A stretch of 64,000 nt of DNA from DASRIA01 sp963724065 (GTDB lineage Bacteria; Actinomycetota; Thermoleophilia; Solirubrobacterales; JBBDJG01), in contig CAVRTB010000001.1 in the NCBI GenBank assembly GCA_963724065.1, positions 434,001 to 498,000 on the forward strand, read 5' to 3'. Under the pieces are notes generated by a model. It did no database searches. It had not been told where the DNA came from and worked only from the letters and a program-made list of their open reading frames with translations. The position numbers and the translations under genes were made by a program. This document shows, in pieces, positions 16,661-25,217 of the stretch; position 1 is the first letter of the stretch, and each line of letters begins with the position of its first letter.

Positions 16661-18202
16661 GTGAGTGCCCGCAGAGGCTTACGCCTGCGGACTGGGGTGC
16701 GGCGGTCCGGGGGGAGCGCGTTGGTGGCAGCCATCGTGGTGGCGGTTGTCATCGCTGCGCCGGCGGACGCCGCCTTCCCGGGGCTCAACGGGAAGATCGC
16801 GTTCGAGGGCGGCTTCGGCCCGGACATCACGACGATGGAGCCCGACGGCAGCCTGGAGATGGTGATTCGGTCAGGGGCCCGAAACCCCATCTGGTCGCTG
16901 GACGGCAGCAAGATCGCGTTCATCGACGGTCCGGGCAACTCGGACATCATGGTCATGAACCCCGACGGCAGCAACGCGACCGTGGCGTGCTCCTGCATCG
17001 ACAGCTTCTTCGGCAACGGCACGATCGGATCTTTCATGACATGGTCGCCGGACGGGACAAAGTTCACGTTCGACGACGGCCCGACACTTAGCACCCGCCA
17101 GATCTACCGCGTCAACGCGGACGGCACCGGCGAGACCCAAATCACGTCGGTCGGATCGAACAGCGGTCCGGCATGGTCGCCGGACGGCACGAAGATCGCT
17201 TTTAAATCGAACCGCTCTCCCGCGGGCATATGGGTGATGAACGCAGACGGATCCGGGCAGGTAGGTCTGAACACCGGCGGCGCCGGCGACAGGAGCCGTC
17301 CCGCCTGGTCGCCGGACGGCAGCAAGATCGCCTTCGGTCGTGGCCGCGTGATCGTCGTCATGAACTCCGACGGCACGAACCAGACCGAGGTGACCGTGAA
17401 CACGGCCGGCTTCGACACCCGGCCCGAATGGTCCCCCGACGGGCAGTTCATCGTGTACCACAAGGACCCCGGCACCGCCCCGTACCCGGAGGGCCTCGCT
17501 CTGATGGGTCCCGACGGCAGCAACTCGACCTTCATCACGAGCGGCGTCGACCACCGGCCCAACTGGCAGCCGGCGCCGGCCAGTTACCCGCGGCCGAAGG
17601 GCGCGACACCGCTGTCCGTGTCGCTCGTTCCCGCCTTCGCGGCGTGCGCTGCGCCCAACCGCCAGCACGGCCCGCCGCTCGCGTTTGGGTCCTGCAACCC
17701 GCCGGGCCAGTCCTCGAGCCATCTCACGGTCGGCACTCCGGACGCGAACGCCCGGACGGCGAACGCGACCGGATCCGTGCGCATGGCGACGATCGTGGGC
17801 ATCCCGCAGACGCAGACGGACGAGGCGGACGTGAGCCTGCAGCTCCAGATGACCGACGTGCGCCGCAGCGACGACCTCACCGACTACACGGGCGAGGTGC
17901 AGGCGCGCACCACGCTGCGCCTGACCGACAAGCTGAACTCGCCGTCGGTGTCCGCGCCGGGCACCATGGTCGACATTCCCTTCACCTTCACGGCCGGGTG
18001 CGCGGCGACCGCCGACGCGACCGTGGGCGGGACATGTTCGATCAACACGAGCGCTGACGCGATCGCGTTCGGCACGGTGCACGAGAGCCGCCGCTCGATC
18101 TGGCAGCTTGGCCAGATCCAGGTCTTCGACGGCGGCCCGGACGGCGTCGCGTCGACGTCGGGCAACACGCTCTTCCAGACGAGCGGGGTCTTCGTCCCCT
18201 GA
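16661..18202 (+). CDS. Secreted TolB-like beta-propeller protein
   Basis: A 513-aa exported protein. A signal peptide (residues 1-37, ending APADAA) precedes about five propeller blades with the PD40/TolB signatures WSPDGTKIAF and NADGSG. From about residue 306 a separate C-terminal domain begins PRPKGATPLSVSLVP and includes conserved Cys residues (CAAPNRQHGPPLAFGSC). GTG 16661 has a TAGGGT box 6 nt upstream, so the mRNA is probably leaderless. It overlaps by one base with a homologous gene downstream. Function unknown; protein-protein or envelope binding is typical for such propellers. Confidence 0.85.
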   Translation: MSARRGLRLRTGVRRSGGSALVAAIVVAVVIAAPADAAFPGLNGKIAFEGGFGPDITTMEPDGSLEMVIRSGARNPIWSLDGSKIAFIDGPGNSDIMVMNPDGSNATVACSCIDSFFGNGTIGSFMTWSPDGTKFTFDDGPTLSTRQIYRVNADGTGETQITSVGSNSGPAWSPDGTKIAFKSNRSPAGIWVMNADGSGQVGLNTGGAGDRSRPAWSPDGSKIAFGRGRVIVVMNSDGTNQTEVTVNTAGFDTRPEWSPDGQFIVYHKDPGTAPYPEGLALMGPDGSNSTFITSGVDHRPNWQPAPASYPRPKGATPLSVSLVPAFAACAAPNRQHGPPLAFGSCNPPGQSSSHLTVGTPDANARTANATGSVRMATIVGIPQTQTDEADVSLQLQMTDVRRSDDLTDYTGEVQARTTLRLTDKLNSPSVSAPGTMVDIPFTFTAGCAATADATVGGTCSINTSADAIAFGTVHESRRSIWQLGQIQVFDGGPDGVASTSGNTLFQTSGVFVP

Positions 18203-19676
18203 TGTGTCGCGCCACGGTCGGGCTCTTGCTCGCCGCCGCGGCGCTGGCGTTCCCGGGCGACGTGCTCGCCGCCTTTCCGGGCGCCAACGGCAAGATCGCC
18301 TACAACGGCGCGGGGATCTACCGCATCAACCCCGACGGCTCCAACAACGAGCTCGTCAAGAGCGGCAACGTCTACAACGCCGTGTGGTCATCGGACGGGG
18401 CGAAGATCGCCTATCTCGACTCGGGCACTCAAATTCGCATCACGACCGCCGACGGCACTGGCTCGACCCTGGTCTGCACGTGCATCGACAGCGAATCGCG
18501 GATGACCTGGTCGCCCGATGGGGCGATGTTCGCGTTCCACAAACGTGTAGGTGGAGTGCTCCAGATCTTCGTCGTGAACTCCGACGGCACGGGCCTGACG
18601 CAAATCACAAACGGTGCAACCGGGGCCGAGTTCAGCGCGGACCCAGCCTGGTCACCCGACGGAACGAAGATCGCGTACGCCCGCGCGGGCCCGTCCATCT
18701 GGGTGATGAACGCCGACGGCAGCGGAGCTGTCGACCTTACTGGCGCGTCAAGGAGTTACGACTTCCCATTCCCTTCGTGGTCGCCGGACGGCACGAAGAT
18801 CGCTTTCCGGCGCCAAGGTGGGATCTGGACGATGAACGCGGACGGCACGGATCAAACCCAGCTCACGATCCACGGTCCCGGACACGCCGAGGACCACGAT
18901 CCCGCCTGGTCGCCGGACGGAAGGCAGATCCTCTTCAACGGATGGATCGACGATGCGTTCAACGCGGGTCTGGTCGTCATCAACCCGGATGGCAGCGGCC
19001 GCACGCCCATCACGGGGGCATCCGGCTATCTGCAGCCCGACTGGCAGCCGATCGCACCGAGCCTACCCGCGCCCGAAGGGCGCGACGCCGCTGACGCTGT
19101 CGCTCGTGCCCTCCGCGCAGCAGTGCACCTCGCCGAACCGCACTCACGGCCCGCCGCTCGCCTTCGGCTCATGTAACCCGCCCCAGCGAGCCTCGTCCTA
19201 TCTGACGGTCGGCACGCCCGACGCGAACGGTCGGACCGCCGCGTCGACCGGATCGCTGCGCGCAAGCGTGATCGTCGGCGCTCCCGGCCCGACCGACGAG
19301 GCCGACGTGCAGCTCAGCTTCTCTCTCACCGACGTGCGCAACTCCCGCCGACCTGACCGACTACGCCGGCGAGCTGTCGGCCCAGTTCGTCGTGCGCAGG
19401 ACCGACAAGGAGAGCCAGCCCTTCAACTCGACCCCGGGCACGATGGTCGACCGCACCTTCTCGTTCGACGCCACATGCGCGCCGACCGCCGGCCCTGAAG
19501 GCGCCGCCTGCACGGCCCAGACCAGCGCGGACGCGCTCGTTCCCAGCACCGTCCAGGAGGGCAGGCGCGCGATCTGGGAGCTCGGACAGGGCCGCGTGTT
19601 CGACGGGGGTCCCGACGGGGACGCCGCGACACAGGACAACACGCTCTTCGCGGTCGGCGGATTGTTCGTGCCGTAG
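18202..19676 (+). pseudogene. Second TolB-like propeller gene, two +1 frameshifts
   Basis: A tandem paralogue of the upstream gene with the same layout: signal peptide ending VLAA, WSPDGTKIAF repeats, and the C-terminal domain PRPKGATPLTLSLVP. The frame is broken twice by one extra base: at about 19060 (after DWQPIAP) and in a CCC run at 19344-19346 (after SLTDVRNS). Removing both gives an uninterrupted protein of about 490 aa ending GGLFVP at 19676, and 1475 nt equals 491 codons plus 2, as expected. Either a fresh pseudogene or two assembly errors. ATG overlaps the upstream TGA. Confidence 0.8.
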
Positions 19677-19737
19677 CTGCAGGGCGCGCGCAGGGGGGCG
19701 CCCACGCTCGGCGAATGTCCTGTAACTCCGCATTCCC

Positions 19738-21414
19738 ATGCGGGGTATGCACCGTATCGAGATGGAACTCGAGCGCGCCCACCAGATCGCCCGCGAACGC
19801 GGCCCAATCATGCCCGTCTACTGGGTCGTCCGCGCGATCCTCCAGCCGTTCTTCCACATCTACTTCCGGCTGCGCCGTATGGGCCTCGAGCACATCCCCA
19901 AGGATGGGCCCGTGCTCCTTTCCTCGAATCACCGCAGCTTCTCCGACCCGTTCCTGATCGGGGCATGCCTCGGGCGCCCGCTCCACTTCGTGGCCAAGAT
20001 CGAGCTCTTCGACAAGCGCTGGAAGGCGTGGATCCTGCTTGCTCTCGGAGCTTTCCCGATTCGCCGCGGCGAGGCCGACGAGGCGGCGATGGAGACGGCG
20101 CGCGTGATCCTCGAGCGCGGCGGCGCCGTGGGCATCTTTCCCGAGGGCACCCGCGTGCGGCCCGGGCCGCTCGGCGAGCCCAAGCGCGGCGTCGGGCGCC
20201 TGGTGCTCGAGACGGGCGCACCCGTCGTGCCCGTCGCGATCGTCGGCACCGAGGACATCCGGCGCGGATGGTGGCTCCGCCCCCGCCGGGTGACCGTTCG
20301 CTGCGGACGCGCTCTGCGCTTCCCGCGGCCCGTCGACCGCGAGCCCCGTCAAGCAGCGGCGCAGGAGATCTCGAACCGCGTCTGGTCGTGCATCTCGCTC
20401 CAGTGGGAGTGGCTCGGCGGCCTCCAGCCGGTCCGCCACGTGGTGGTCGTCGGCGCTGGAAGCTGGGGCACGGCGGTCGCGACGTTGCTCGCCCGTTCCG
20501 GCGCGACGGTCCAGCTCGGCTGCCGCACCGCCGAGCAGGCGCGCGACCTCGGCCTCAGTCGCACGAATGCGGCCTACCTCCCGGGAGTCGACCTCCCCGA
20601 CAACGTCCAGGTAAAGACCGTCGCCGACCTGTGCCTCGAGGACGTGGACCTCCTCTGCATGGCGGTCCCCTCGCGGTCGCTTGACGATGCGCTTGGCTCG
20701 GTGAGGGAGCGCGTGCCGGAAGGTCTCGGGGTGCTCGTGCTCTCGAAGGGCCTGCTCGGCCCGCACGGCACCGTCCCGAGCCGGCTGGTCGCCGAGCGCC
20801 TCGGCGTACGCCCGATCGCATGTCTCGGTGGCCCGGCCCACGCCGGCGAAGCGGTGCGGCGCGGAGCCCACGTCACCGTCGCCTCACCCGACCGGACCTT
20901 CGCCGCGTTGGTAGCGGCGAGCCTGCGTCGCGCCGGCCTCGACTGCGACACGAGCACCGACCTGATCGGCGTCGAGCTTGCCGGGGCCGCGAAGAACGCC
21001 GCGGCGCTCGCGGCCGGCGCGGCCATGGCGGCCGGGCCCAACGCGGCCGGGGCGGCCGCCGGACGCGTCTACGAGGAGTGCCACGCGCTCGCGGACAAGC
21101 GCGGCGCGCGCGCCTCGAGCTTCACCGGAACCTCCGGGACAGGCGACCTGATCGCCACCGTGCTCGCCGCCCACAGCCGCAACCGGCGGGCCGGCGAGCT
21201 GCTTGCGCAGGGTGTCGAGCCCGCCGACATCCCGGGGATCCTCGGCCAGGAGCCGGAATCGCTGCACGCGGTTCCCGTGCTTGCCCGGGCGATGAGGGAG
21301 GCGGGCGTGAGCTGCACCGCCACCGCTCAGCTCGCGGCGCTCGCCGAAGGCCGGATTGCTCCGGATCAATGGGTCGAGGCGGCGCAACGCTCGCGCGCCC
21401 CCAGGGCCGCCTGA
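19738..21414 (+). CDS. Fused lysophosphatidate acyltransferase and glycerol-3-phosphate dehydrogenase
   Basis: One 558-aa frame joins two phospholipid-synthesis enzymes. Residues 1-230 are a PlsC-type acyltransferase with the HX4D motif NHRSFSD (H65-D70) and FPEGTR (134-139). Residues 234-558 are GpsA, the NAD(P)-dependent enzyme making sn-glycerol 3-phosphate, with GAGSWGTA (239-246), CLGGPAHAGE and GVELAGAAKNAAALAAG. GpsA supplies the backbone and PlsC adds the second acyl chain, so the fusion links non-adjacent steps with PlsB/PlsY acting between. ATG 19747 is an alternative start. Named here plsC-gpsA by domain content. Confidence 0.9.
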   Translation: MRGMHRIEMELERAHQIARERGPIMPVYWVVRAILQPFFHIYFRLRRMGLEHIPKDGPVLLSSNHRSFSDPFLIGACLGRPLHFVAKIELFDKRWKAWILLALGAFPIRRGEADEAAMETARVILERGGAVGIFPEGTRVRPGPLGEPKRGVGRLVLETGAPVVPVAIVGTEDIRRGWWLRPRRVTVRCGRALRFPRPVDREPRQAAAQEISNRVWSCISLQWEWLGGLQPVRHVVVVGAGSWGTAVATLLARSGATVQLGCRTAEQARDLGLSRTNAAYLPGVDLPDNVQVKTVADLCLEDVDLLCMAVPSRSLDDALGSVRERVPEGLGVLVLSKGLLGPHGTVPSRLVAERLGVRPIACLGGPAHAGEAVRRGAHVTVASPDRTFAALVAASLRRAGLDCDTSTDLIGVELAGAAKNAAALAAGAAMAAGPNAAGAAAGRVYEECHALADKRGARASSFTGTSGTGDLIATVLAAHSRNRRAGELLAQGVEPADIPGILGQEPESLHAVPVLARAMREAGVSCTATAQLAALAEGRIAPDQWVEAAQRSRAPRAA

Positions 21415-21452
21415 GCGCCGGCAGGCATGCGCCCCGGAGTACGCTCTAGCAG

Positions 21453-22022
21453 GTGGCGACACAGGGGCAGCAGATGCAGGCGCCGGCCGACAAGGCAGCG
21501 CTCGACCGCGACTTTTCGCAGTTCTACCGCGAGCACCTGCGCGACGTCTACAACTACACGTACTACCGCACCGGCAATCATCACGATGCCGAGGACCTCA
21601 CGACCCAGACCTTCATCCAGGCGTACCGCCACTACGAGCGAGCCTGTCGCGAGTCGGACGGGCGGCCGCTGCGGCCGTGGCTCATACGCATCGCCCACAA
21701 CCTCGCGGCGAACTACTACCGCGATCGCAAGCGCAAGCCGACGTCGCCTCTCGAGGACGTCGAGGCGACACTCGGCCAGCTGCACGACACCGAGGACCTC
21801 GTGGTCGGCCGCGAAGAGGCCGTTGCCGTACTCAAGGGCGTGCGGTCGCTTCCCGAGGACCGTCGTGAGGCATTGATCATGAGATTCGCGTTGGGCATGG
21901 ACAATCGGGAGATCGCGCGTGCGATGGGGCGCACCGAGGGAGCGACGAAGGTGCTCATCCACCGCGCGATCAAGCAACTGGAACGCGACCTCGCGCTGGA
22001 CGCCGGGGAGGAGGCGCGATGA
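21453..22022 (+). CDS. ECF-type RNA polymerase sigma factor
   Basis: A 189-aa group IV sigma factor. Region 2 shows FYREHLRDVYNYTYYRTG and DAEDLTTQTFIQAYRHY; region 4 ends with the HTH segment REIARAMGRTEGATKVL. GTG 21453 follows a TACGCT box (21440-21445) by 7 nt, consistent with a leaderless transcript. The next gene overlaps by 4 nt and encodes a small membrane protein, the usual place of an anti-sigma factor. Confidence 0.9.
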   Translation: MATQGQQMQAPADKAALDRDFSQFYREHLRDVYNYTYYRTGNHHDAEDLTTQTFIQAYRHYERACRESDGRPLRPWLIRIAHNLAANYYRDRKRKPTSPLEDVEATLGQLHDTEDLVVGREEAVAVLKGVRSLPEDRREALIMRFALGMDNREIARAMGRTEGATKVLIHRAIKQLERDLALDAGEEAR

Positions 22023-22402
22023 CGGGAGCCGAGTCGGCCGGAAGCCGCGAGAGCGGCCCGGGAGCGGAGATCATGCGGCTCTTGGAGCAGGCGCTCAGAC
22101 CCGTGGAGCCCCCCGCCGGGTTCGTCGGCCAGCTCGAAAGCCGTCTGGCCAGCGTCGAGGCAGCCGCGCTCGAGGCGCTCGAGGAGGTCGCGGACTGGGA
22201 GCTGGACGCGATGCGCGACCCGCGCAACTGGGTGCGTCCCGTGGCGGCCGTCGCCGTCGGCACGGCGGCCGGGGCCGCCCTGGTCGTGCTGGGACTTCGC
22301 TCCCGCAGGCGGCAGCCAAGCGGTCTGCGCGGCATCGCCGAGCAGAGCGGCAGGGTCACCCGCGGGGCGGTCGCGTCCGCGCGAGGCCTGATCCGGCCGT
22401 AG
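22019..22402 (+). CDS. Small membrane protein coupled to the ECF sigma factor
   Basis: A 127-aa protein with an acidic, helical N-terminal part (IMRLLEQALRPVEPPAGFVG, LEALEEVADWELDAM), one transmembrane helix at about residues 76-98 (VRPVAAVAVGTAAGAALVVL) and a basic C-terminal tail. It starts inside the sigma-factor stop (ATGA overlap), implying coupling. By position it could be an anti-sigma factor, but it has no recognisable zinc-binding HxxxCxxC motif, so the role is open. Confidence 0.7.
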   Translation: MTGAESAGSRESGPGAEIMRLLEQALRPVEPPAGFVGQLESRLASVEAAALEALEEVADWELDAMRDPRNWVRPVAAVAVGTAAGAALVVLGLRSRRRQPSGLRGIAEQSGRVTRGAVASARGLIRP

Positions 22403-22475
22403 CCGCCGGCCGGGCCCCGACGAGAATCATTAGCCAGCCGCCCGCCTGTTTGGTAGCTTTGACCGCGTCGACCAG

Positions 22476-22583
22476 ATGAGCGACGACCTTCCTCGAAGTC
22501 CCGGCGGACATACCGCCGCCACCCAGGGCAAGCACTCGCCGGGTCGCCCCGCGCAGATGATGGCGCACGGGCAGAAGAGCTGA
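22476..22583 (+). CDS. Possible 35-aa peptide
   Basis: An ATG-initiated frame encodes a hydrophilic 35-residue peptide (MSDDLPRSPGGHTAAT...), filling most of the gap between the sigma operon and the CNNM protein gene. Its composition is protein-like, but no clear ribosome site precedes it and I know no family. Low confidence. Confidence 0.25.
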   Translation: MSDDLPRSPGGHTAATQGKHSPGRPAQMMAHGQKS

Positions 22584-22593
22584 CCGGGACGAT

Positions 22594-23904
22594 TTGACCG
22601 CGCTCCTCCTCGTTCTACTGGTCGTATTGATCCTGCTGAACGGATTCTTCGTCGCAGCGGAGTTCGCGCTCGTACGTGCGCGCCGTACGCGCATGGAGGA
22701 GGCCGCGAAGCGCGGCTCGCGCCCCGCACAGCGGGCGCTGCACCAGATGGACCACATGTCCCAGTACCTGTCGGCGGCCCAGGTCGGCATCACCATGACG
22801 TCGATCGGCCTCGGCTTCCTGGGCGAACCGGCCGTCGCGACGCTGCTCGAGCCGATCTTCGGCGCGCTGAGCCACGGCGCCTCGGTCGCGATCTCCGTTG
22901 CGCTGGCGTACCTGATCGTCACGTCCGCGCACGTGATCATCGGCGAGCAGGCCCCGAAGATGACCGCGATCACCCACGCCGAAGCGATCGCGCGCTGGTG
23001 CGGGCGGCCCCTCGAGTGGTTCCGGATCGGTCTGCACCCGGTGATCTGGACGCTGAACAACGCGTCGAACCTCGTGGTCAAGCGCATCCTGCGGATCGAC
23101 GTCGAGAGCGACGCCGAGGCCGCGACCGCCGAGGAGCTGCGCATCTTGATCGGGCGGGGGGAGCGCTACGGCGAGCTCGATCCCAACGAGGCGGGCATGC
23201 TCGAGGGGGTGTTCCACCTCCATGAGCAGGAGGCGCGCCAGGTGATGACTCCGACGCCGGCGCTCGTCACGGTGAACGTCTCCGACACGGTCGAGACGGG
23301 GCTGCGCAGTTGCATCAGCTCGGGGCACACGCGTCTGCTTGTGATCGAGGACGACAACCCCGACCGGGTGCGCGGCGTCGTGCACTCCAACCGGCTCGCC
23401 CAGACGCTCATGAGCGAGGGTCCCGAGGCACCGCTCGCACCGCTCGTGCGCGAGCCGCTGATCATGCCCGAGACGAAGCCGCTCGACGACCTGCTTGCGG
23501 ACATGCAACGCCAGCGCACGTCGCTCGCGGTGATCGTCGACGAGTTCGGGCGAACGGCCGGGATCGTCACCGTCGAGGACATCATCGAGGAGGTCGTGGG
23601 CGAGATCGTCGACGAGACCGATCCCGTGCTGTCGTCGATCCGCCGGCTCGTGAACGGAGATTGGTTCGTGCGCGGTCACGTCTCGCTCGGCGACCTCGAG
23701 GACGCGGGGATCAATCTGCCGGTCGAGACAGACGCCTACACCTCGGTCGGGGGCTACGTCTTCGGCGAGCTGGGACGGCTTCCCAAGCGCGGCGATCAGA
23801 TCACCGCGAACGGATATCTGATCCGTGTGGAGTCGGTGCGCGAGAACCGTGTGGAGGCGGTGCGCATCCACCCGACCGCGCCCGCGCCGCAGCCACCGGC
23901 CTAG
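22594..23904 (+). CDS. CNNM/HlyC-CorC family membrane protein with CBS pair
   Basis: A 436-aa membrane protein of the hemolysin C / CorC group, linked to Mg2+/Co2+ efflux. The N-terminal DUF21/CNNM domain has hydrophobic helices (LVLLVVLILLNGFFVAAEFAL, ISVALAYLIVTSAHVIIGEQ) and EFALVRARRTRMEE. Two CBS domains follow (about residues 215-335, VMTPTPALVTV ... IVTVEDIIEEVVGEIVDETD), then the C-terminal CorC_HlyC domain (FVRGHVSLGDLEDAG). The TTG start was taken from the frame limit; no good Shine-Dalgarno is visible. Confidence 0.9.
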   Translation: MTALLLVLLVVLILLNGFFVAAEFALVRARRTRMEEAAKRGSRPAQRALHQMDHMSQYLSAAQVGITMTSIGLGFLGEPAVATLLEPIFGALSHGASVAISVALAYLIVTSAHVIIGEQAPKMTAITHAEAIARWCGRPLEWFRIGLHPVIWTLNNASNLVVKRILRIDVESDAEAATAEELRILIGRGERYGELDPNEAGMLEGVFHLHEQEARQVMTPTPALVTVNVSDTVETGLRSCISSGHTRLLVIEDDNPDRVRGVVHSNRLAQTLMSEGPEAPLAPLVREPLIMPETKPLDDLLADMQRQRTSLAVIVDEFGRTAGIVTVEDIIEEVVGEIVDETDPVLSSIRRLVNGDWFVRGHVSLGDLEDAGINLPVETDAYTSVGGYVFGELGRLPKRGDQITANGYLIRVESVRENRVEAVRIHPTAPAPQPPA

Positions 23905-23966
23905 CAGCGACCCGCCCGTCGCCGCGCGGGAGTGTCTGTCCGCAGGCCTCTCTAGCTTGATGGCGC

Positions 23967-24275
23967 ATGTGGTCTGCACGGTTCACGGAAAGCCAGATCG
24001 AGACCCTCAAGGACCTGATTCGGATTCAGGGGGAGGTCGGCAACGACCTCGAGGGTGCGCTCGAGGCGATGGAGCTCGCGCGGTGGGACGACCTGCCCGA
24101 GGCACAGCTCCCCTGGCCGCACGTGATCGAGCAGGCTGAGCTCCAGGGCATCAGCGAGGCGGATGTCGTCTGGGACATGTCGGGCCGCAAGAAGGAAGCC
24201 GCCGCGCCGCGCGCCCGTAAGGCGCGCAAGCCGTCGACTCGCGCGCCCAAGCGCGCTCGCAAGGCCACCGGCTAA
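23967..24275 (+). CDS. Small protein with highly basic C-terminal tail
   Basis: A 102-aa protein: an acidic, mostly helical N-terminal 70 residues (TLKDLIRIQGEVGNDLEGAL) and a Lys/Arg/Ala/Pro-rich tail (residues about 73-102) like those of histone-like or nucleic-acid-binding proteins. No family recognised. ATG 23967 is preceded 8 nt upstream by TAGCTT (23953-23958), fitting a leaderless gene. Its 3' end faces the minus-strand dehydrogenase gene. Confidence 0.65.
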   Translation: MWSARFTESQIETLKDLIRIQGEVGNDLEGALEAMELARWDDLPEAQLPWPHVIEQAELQGISEADVVWDMSGRKKEAAAPRARKARKPSTRAPKRARKATG

Positions 24276-24283
24276 CCCGAGCC

Positions 24284-25111
24284 TCAGTACCGGTAGAAGC
24301 CGGTGCCTGACTTTCGCCCGAGGCGCCCCTCGCCGACGAGTTTCTTGACGCGCCCCGGGGGACGATGCGCCGGATCACCGGTGTCCCCGTGCAGCGCCTC
24401 GCCGATCGCATCGGCGACATCGAGCCCGACGAGGTCGAGCAGCGCGAGCGGCCCCATTTGATGGGAGGCGCCGAGCTTCATGCAGTCGTCGATCTGCGCG
24501 GGCTCCATGCCCGTGCGCTCGAGCAGTCGCACGGCATCGAACAGGTAGGGGAACAGCAGCCGGTTCACGACGAACCCCGGCTCGTCGGGCACCTCGACCC
24601 CCGTCTTGCCGATCGCCTCGCAGAACGCGACCGCGCGCGCACGCAGGCGATCGGTCGCCGCGTCCGGGAAGCACAACTCGACGAGGTTCATCCTGGTGAC
24701 GGGGTTGAACACGTGCAGGCCGAAGAAGCGGCTCGGGTCCCCGCTTTGCTCGGCGAGTCCCGAGACGTTGAGGGAGGACGTCGTGGTCGCCAGCAGGCCA
24801 TCGTCAGCGCGGATGCTCGCCAAGGCCCGGTAGACATCCTGCTTGGGCCCCGACTGCTCGGCAATCGCCTCCACGATCAGGGTCGCCTCCGAGAGCGCCG
24901 CCAGGTCGGTGCTGACCTGCGCGCCGGCGCCGAGCGCGTCGATCTGGCCGCGGGCCCGCTCGGCCGATTCCTGGCTGCGGGCCCAGAGCGTCACATCGCC
25001 TCCCGCGGCCGCTACACATGCCGCCACGCCGCACGCGATCGTGCCCGATCCGGCGATGCCGACGCGCTCCGGAAAGGGCCCGTCGTGCTTACTCGACATC
25101 GATTGACTCAT
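24284..25111 (-). CDS. 3-hydroxyacyl-CoA dehydrogenase
   Basis: Oxidises 3-hydroxyacyl-CoA to 3-ketoacyl-CoA with NAD+ in beta-oxidation or butyrate-type metabolism. The Rossmann glycine motif is GIAGSGTIACGVAACVAAAG; the catalytic region has HVFNPVTRMNLVE and the C-terminal domain GFVVNRLLFPYL. 275 aa, like the short monofunctional enzymes (Hbd/FadB2 type). Start is ATG 25111 or ATG 25099; a TATGTT box (minus strand, 25125-25130) is 13 nt before 25111. The palindrome 25099-25122 covers the start region, so repressor binding would block it. Divergent from the thiolase gene. Confidence 0.9.
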   Translation of the reverse strand: MSQSMSSKHDGPFPERVGIAGSGTIACGVAACVAAAGGDVTLWARSQESAERARGQIDALGAGAQVSTDLAALSEATLIVEAIAEQSGPKQDVYRALASIRADDGLLATTTSSLNVSGLAEQSGDPSRFFGLHVFNPVTRMNLVELCFPDAATDRLRARAVAFCEAIGKTGVEVPDEPGFVVNRLLFPYLFDAVRLLERTGMEPAQIDDCMKLGASHQMGPLALLDLVGLDVADAIGEALHGDTGDPAHRPPGRVKKLVGEGRLGRKSGTGFYRY

Positions 25112-25122
25112 GAGTCAATCGA
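25099..25122. promoter_or_regulatory. Perfect 24-bp palindromic operator between divergent beta-oxidation genes
   Basis: TCGATTGACTCA and its exact complement TGAGTCAATCGA form a gap-free dyad. The core TTGACT-N4-AGTCAA recurs at 31103-31118 ahead of another acyl-CoA dehydrogenase. It overlaps the -35-like TTGACT (25103-25108) that pairs with TAACAT (25124-25129) for the thiolase operon, and the start of the dehydrogenase gene, so one repressor of TetR type (inferred) could control both directions. No regulator gene is in the window. Confidence 0.75.
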
Positions 25123-25217
25123 GTAACATAGCTGCTGCAGGAGGCACAAACTTTTCGCCGCGCCGAGCTCCCCTCACGACGTCGGAAGCGGCCGGCACGA
25201 CACTCCGGAGGGCACTG

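Noticed and set aside
19423..20871. 482-codon minus-strand frame across the propeller end and the plsC-gpsA gene
   Set aside because: It spans two genes, lacks any domain pattern and matches third-position GC bias of the plus-strand genes.
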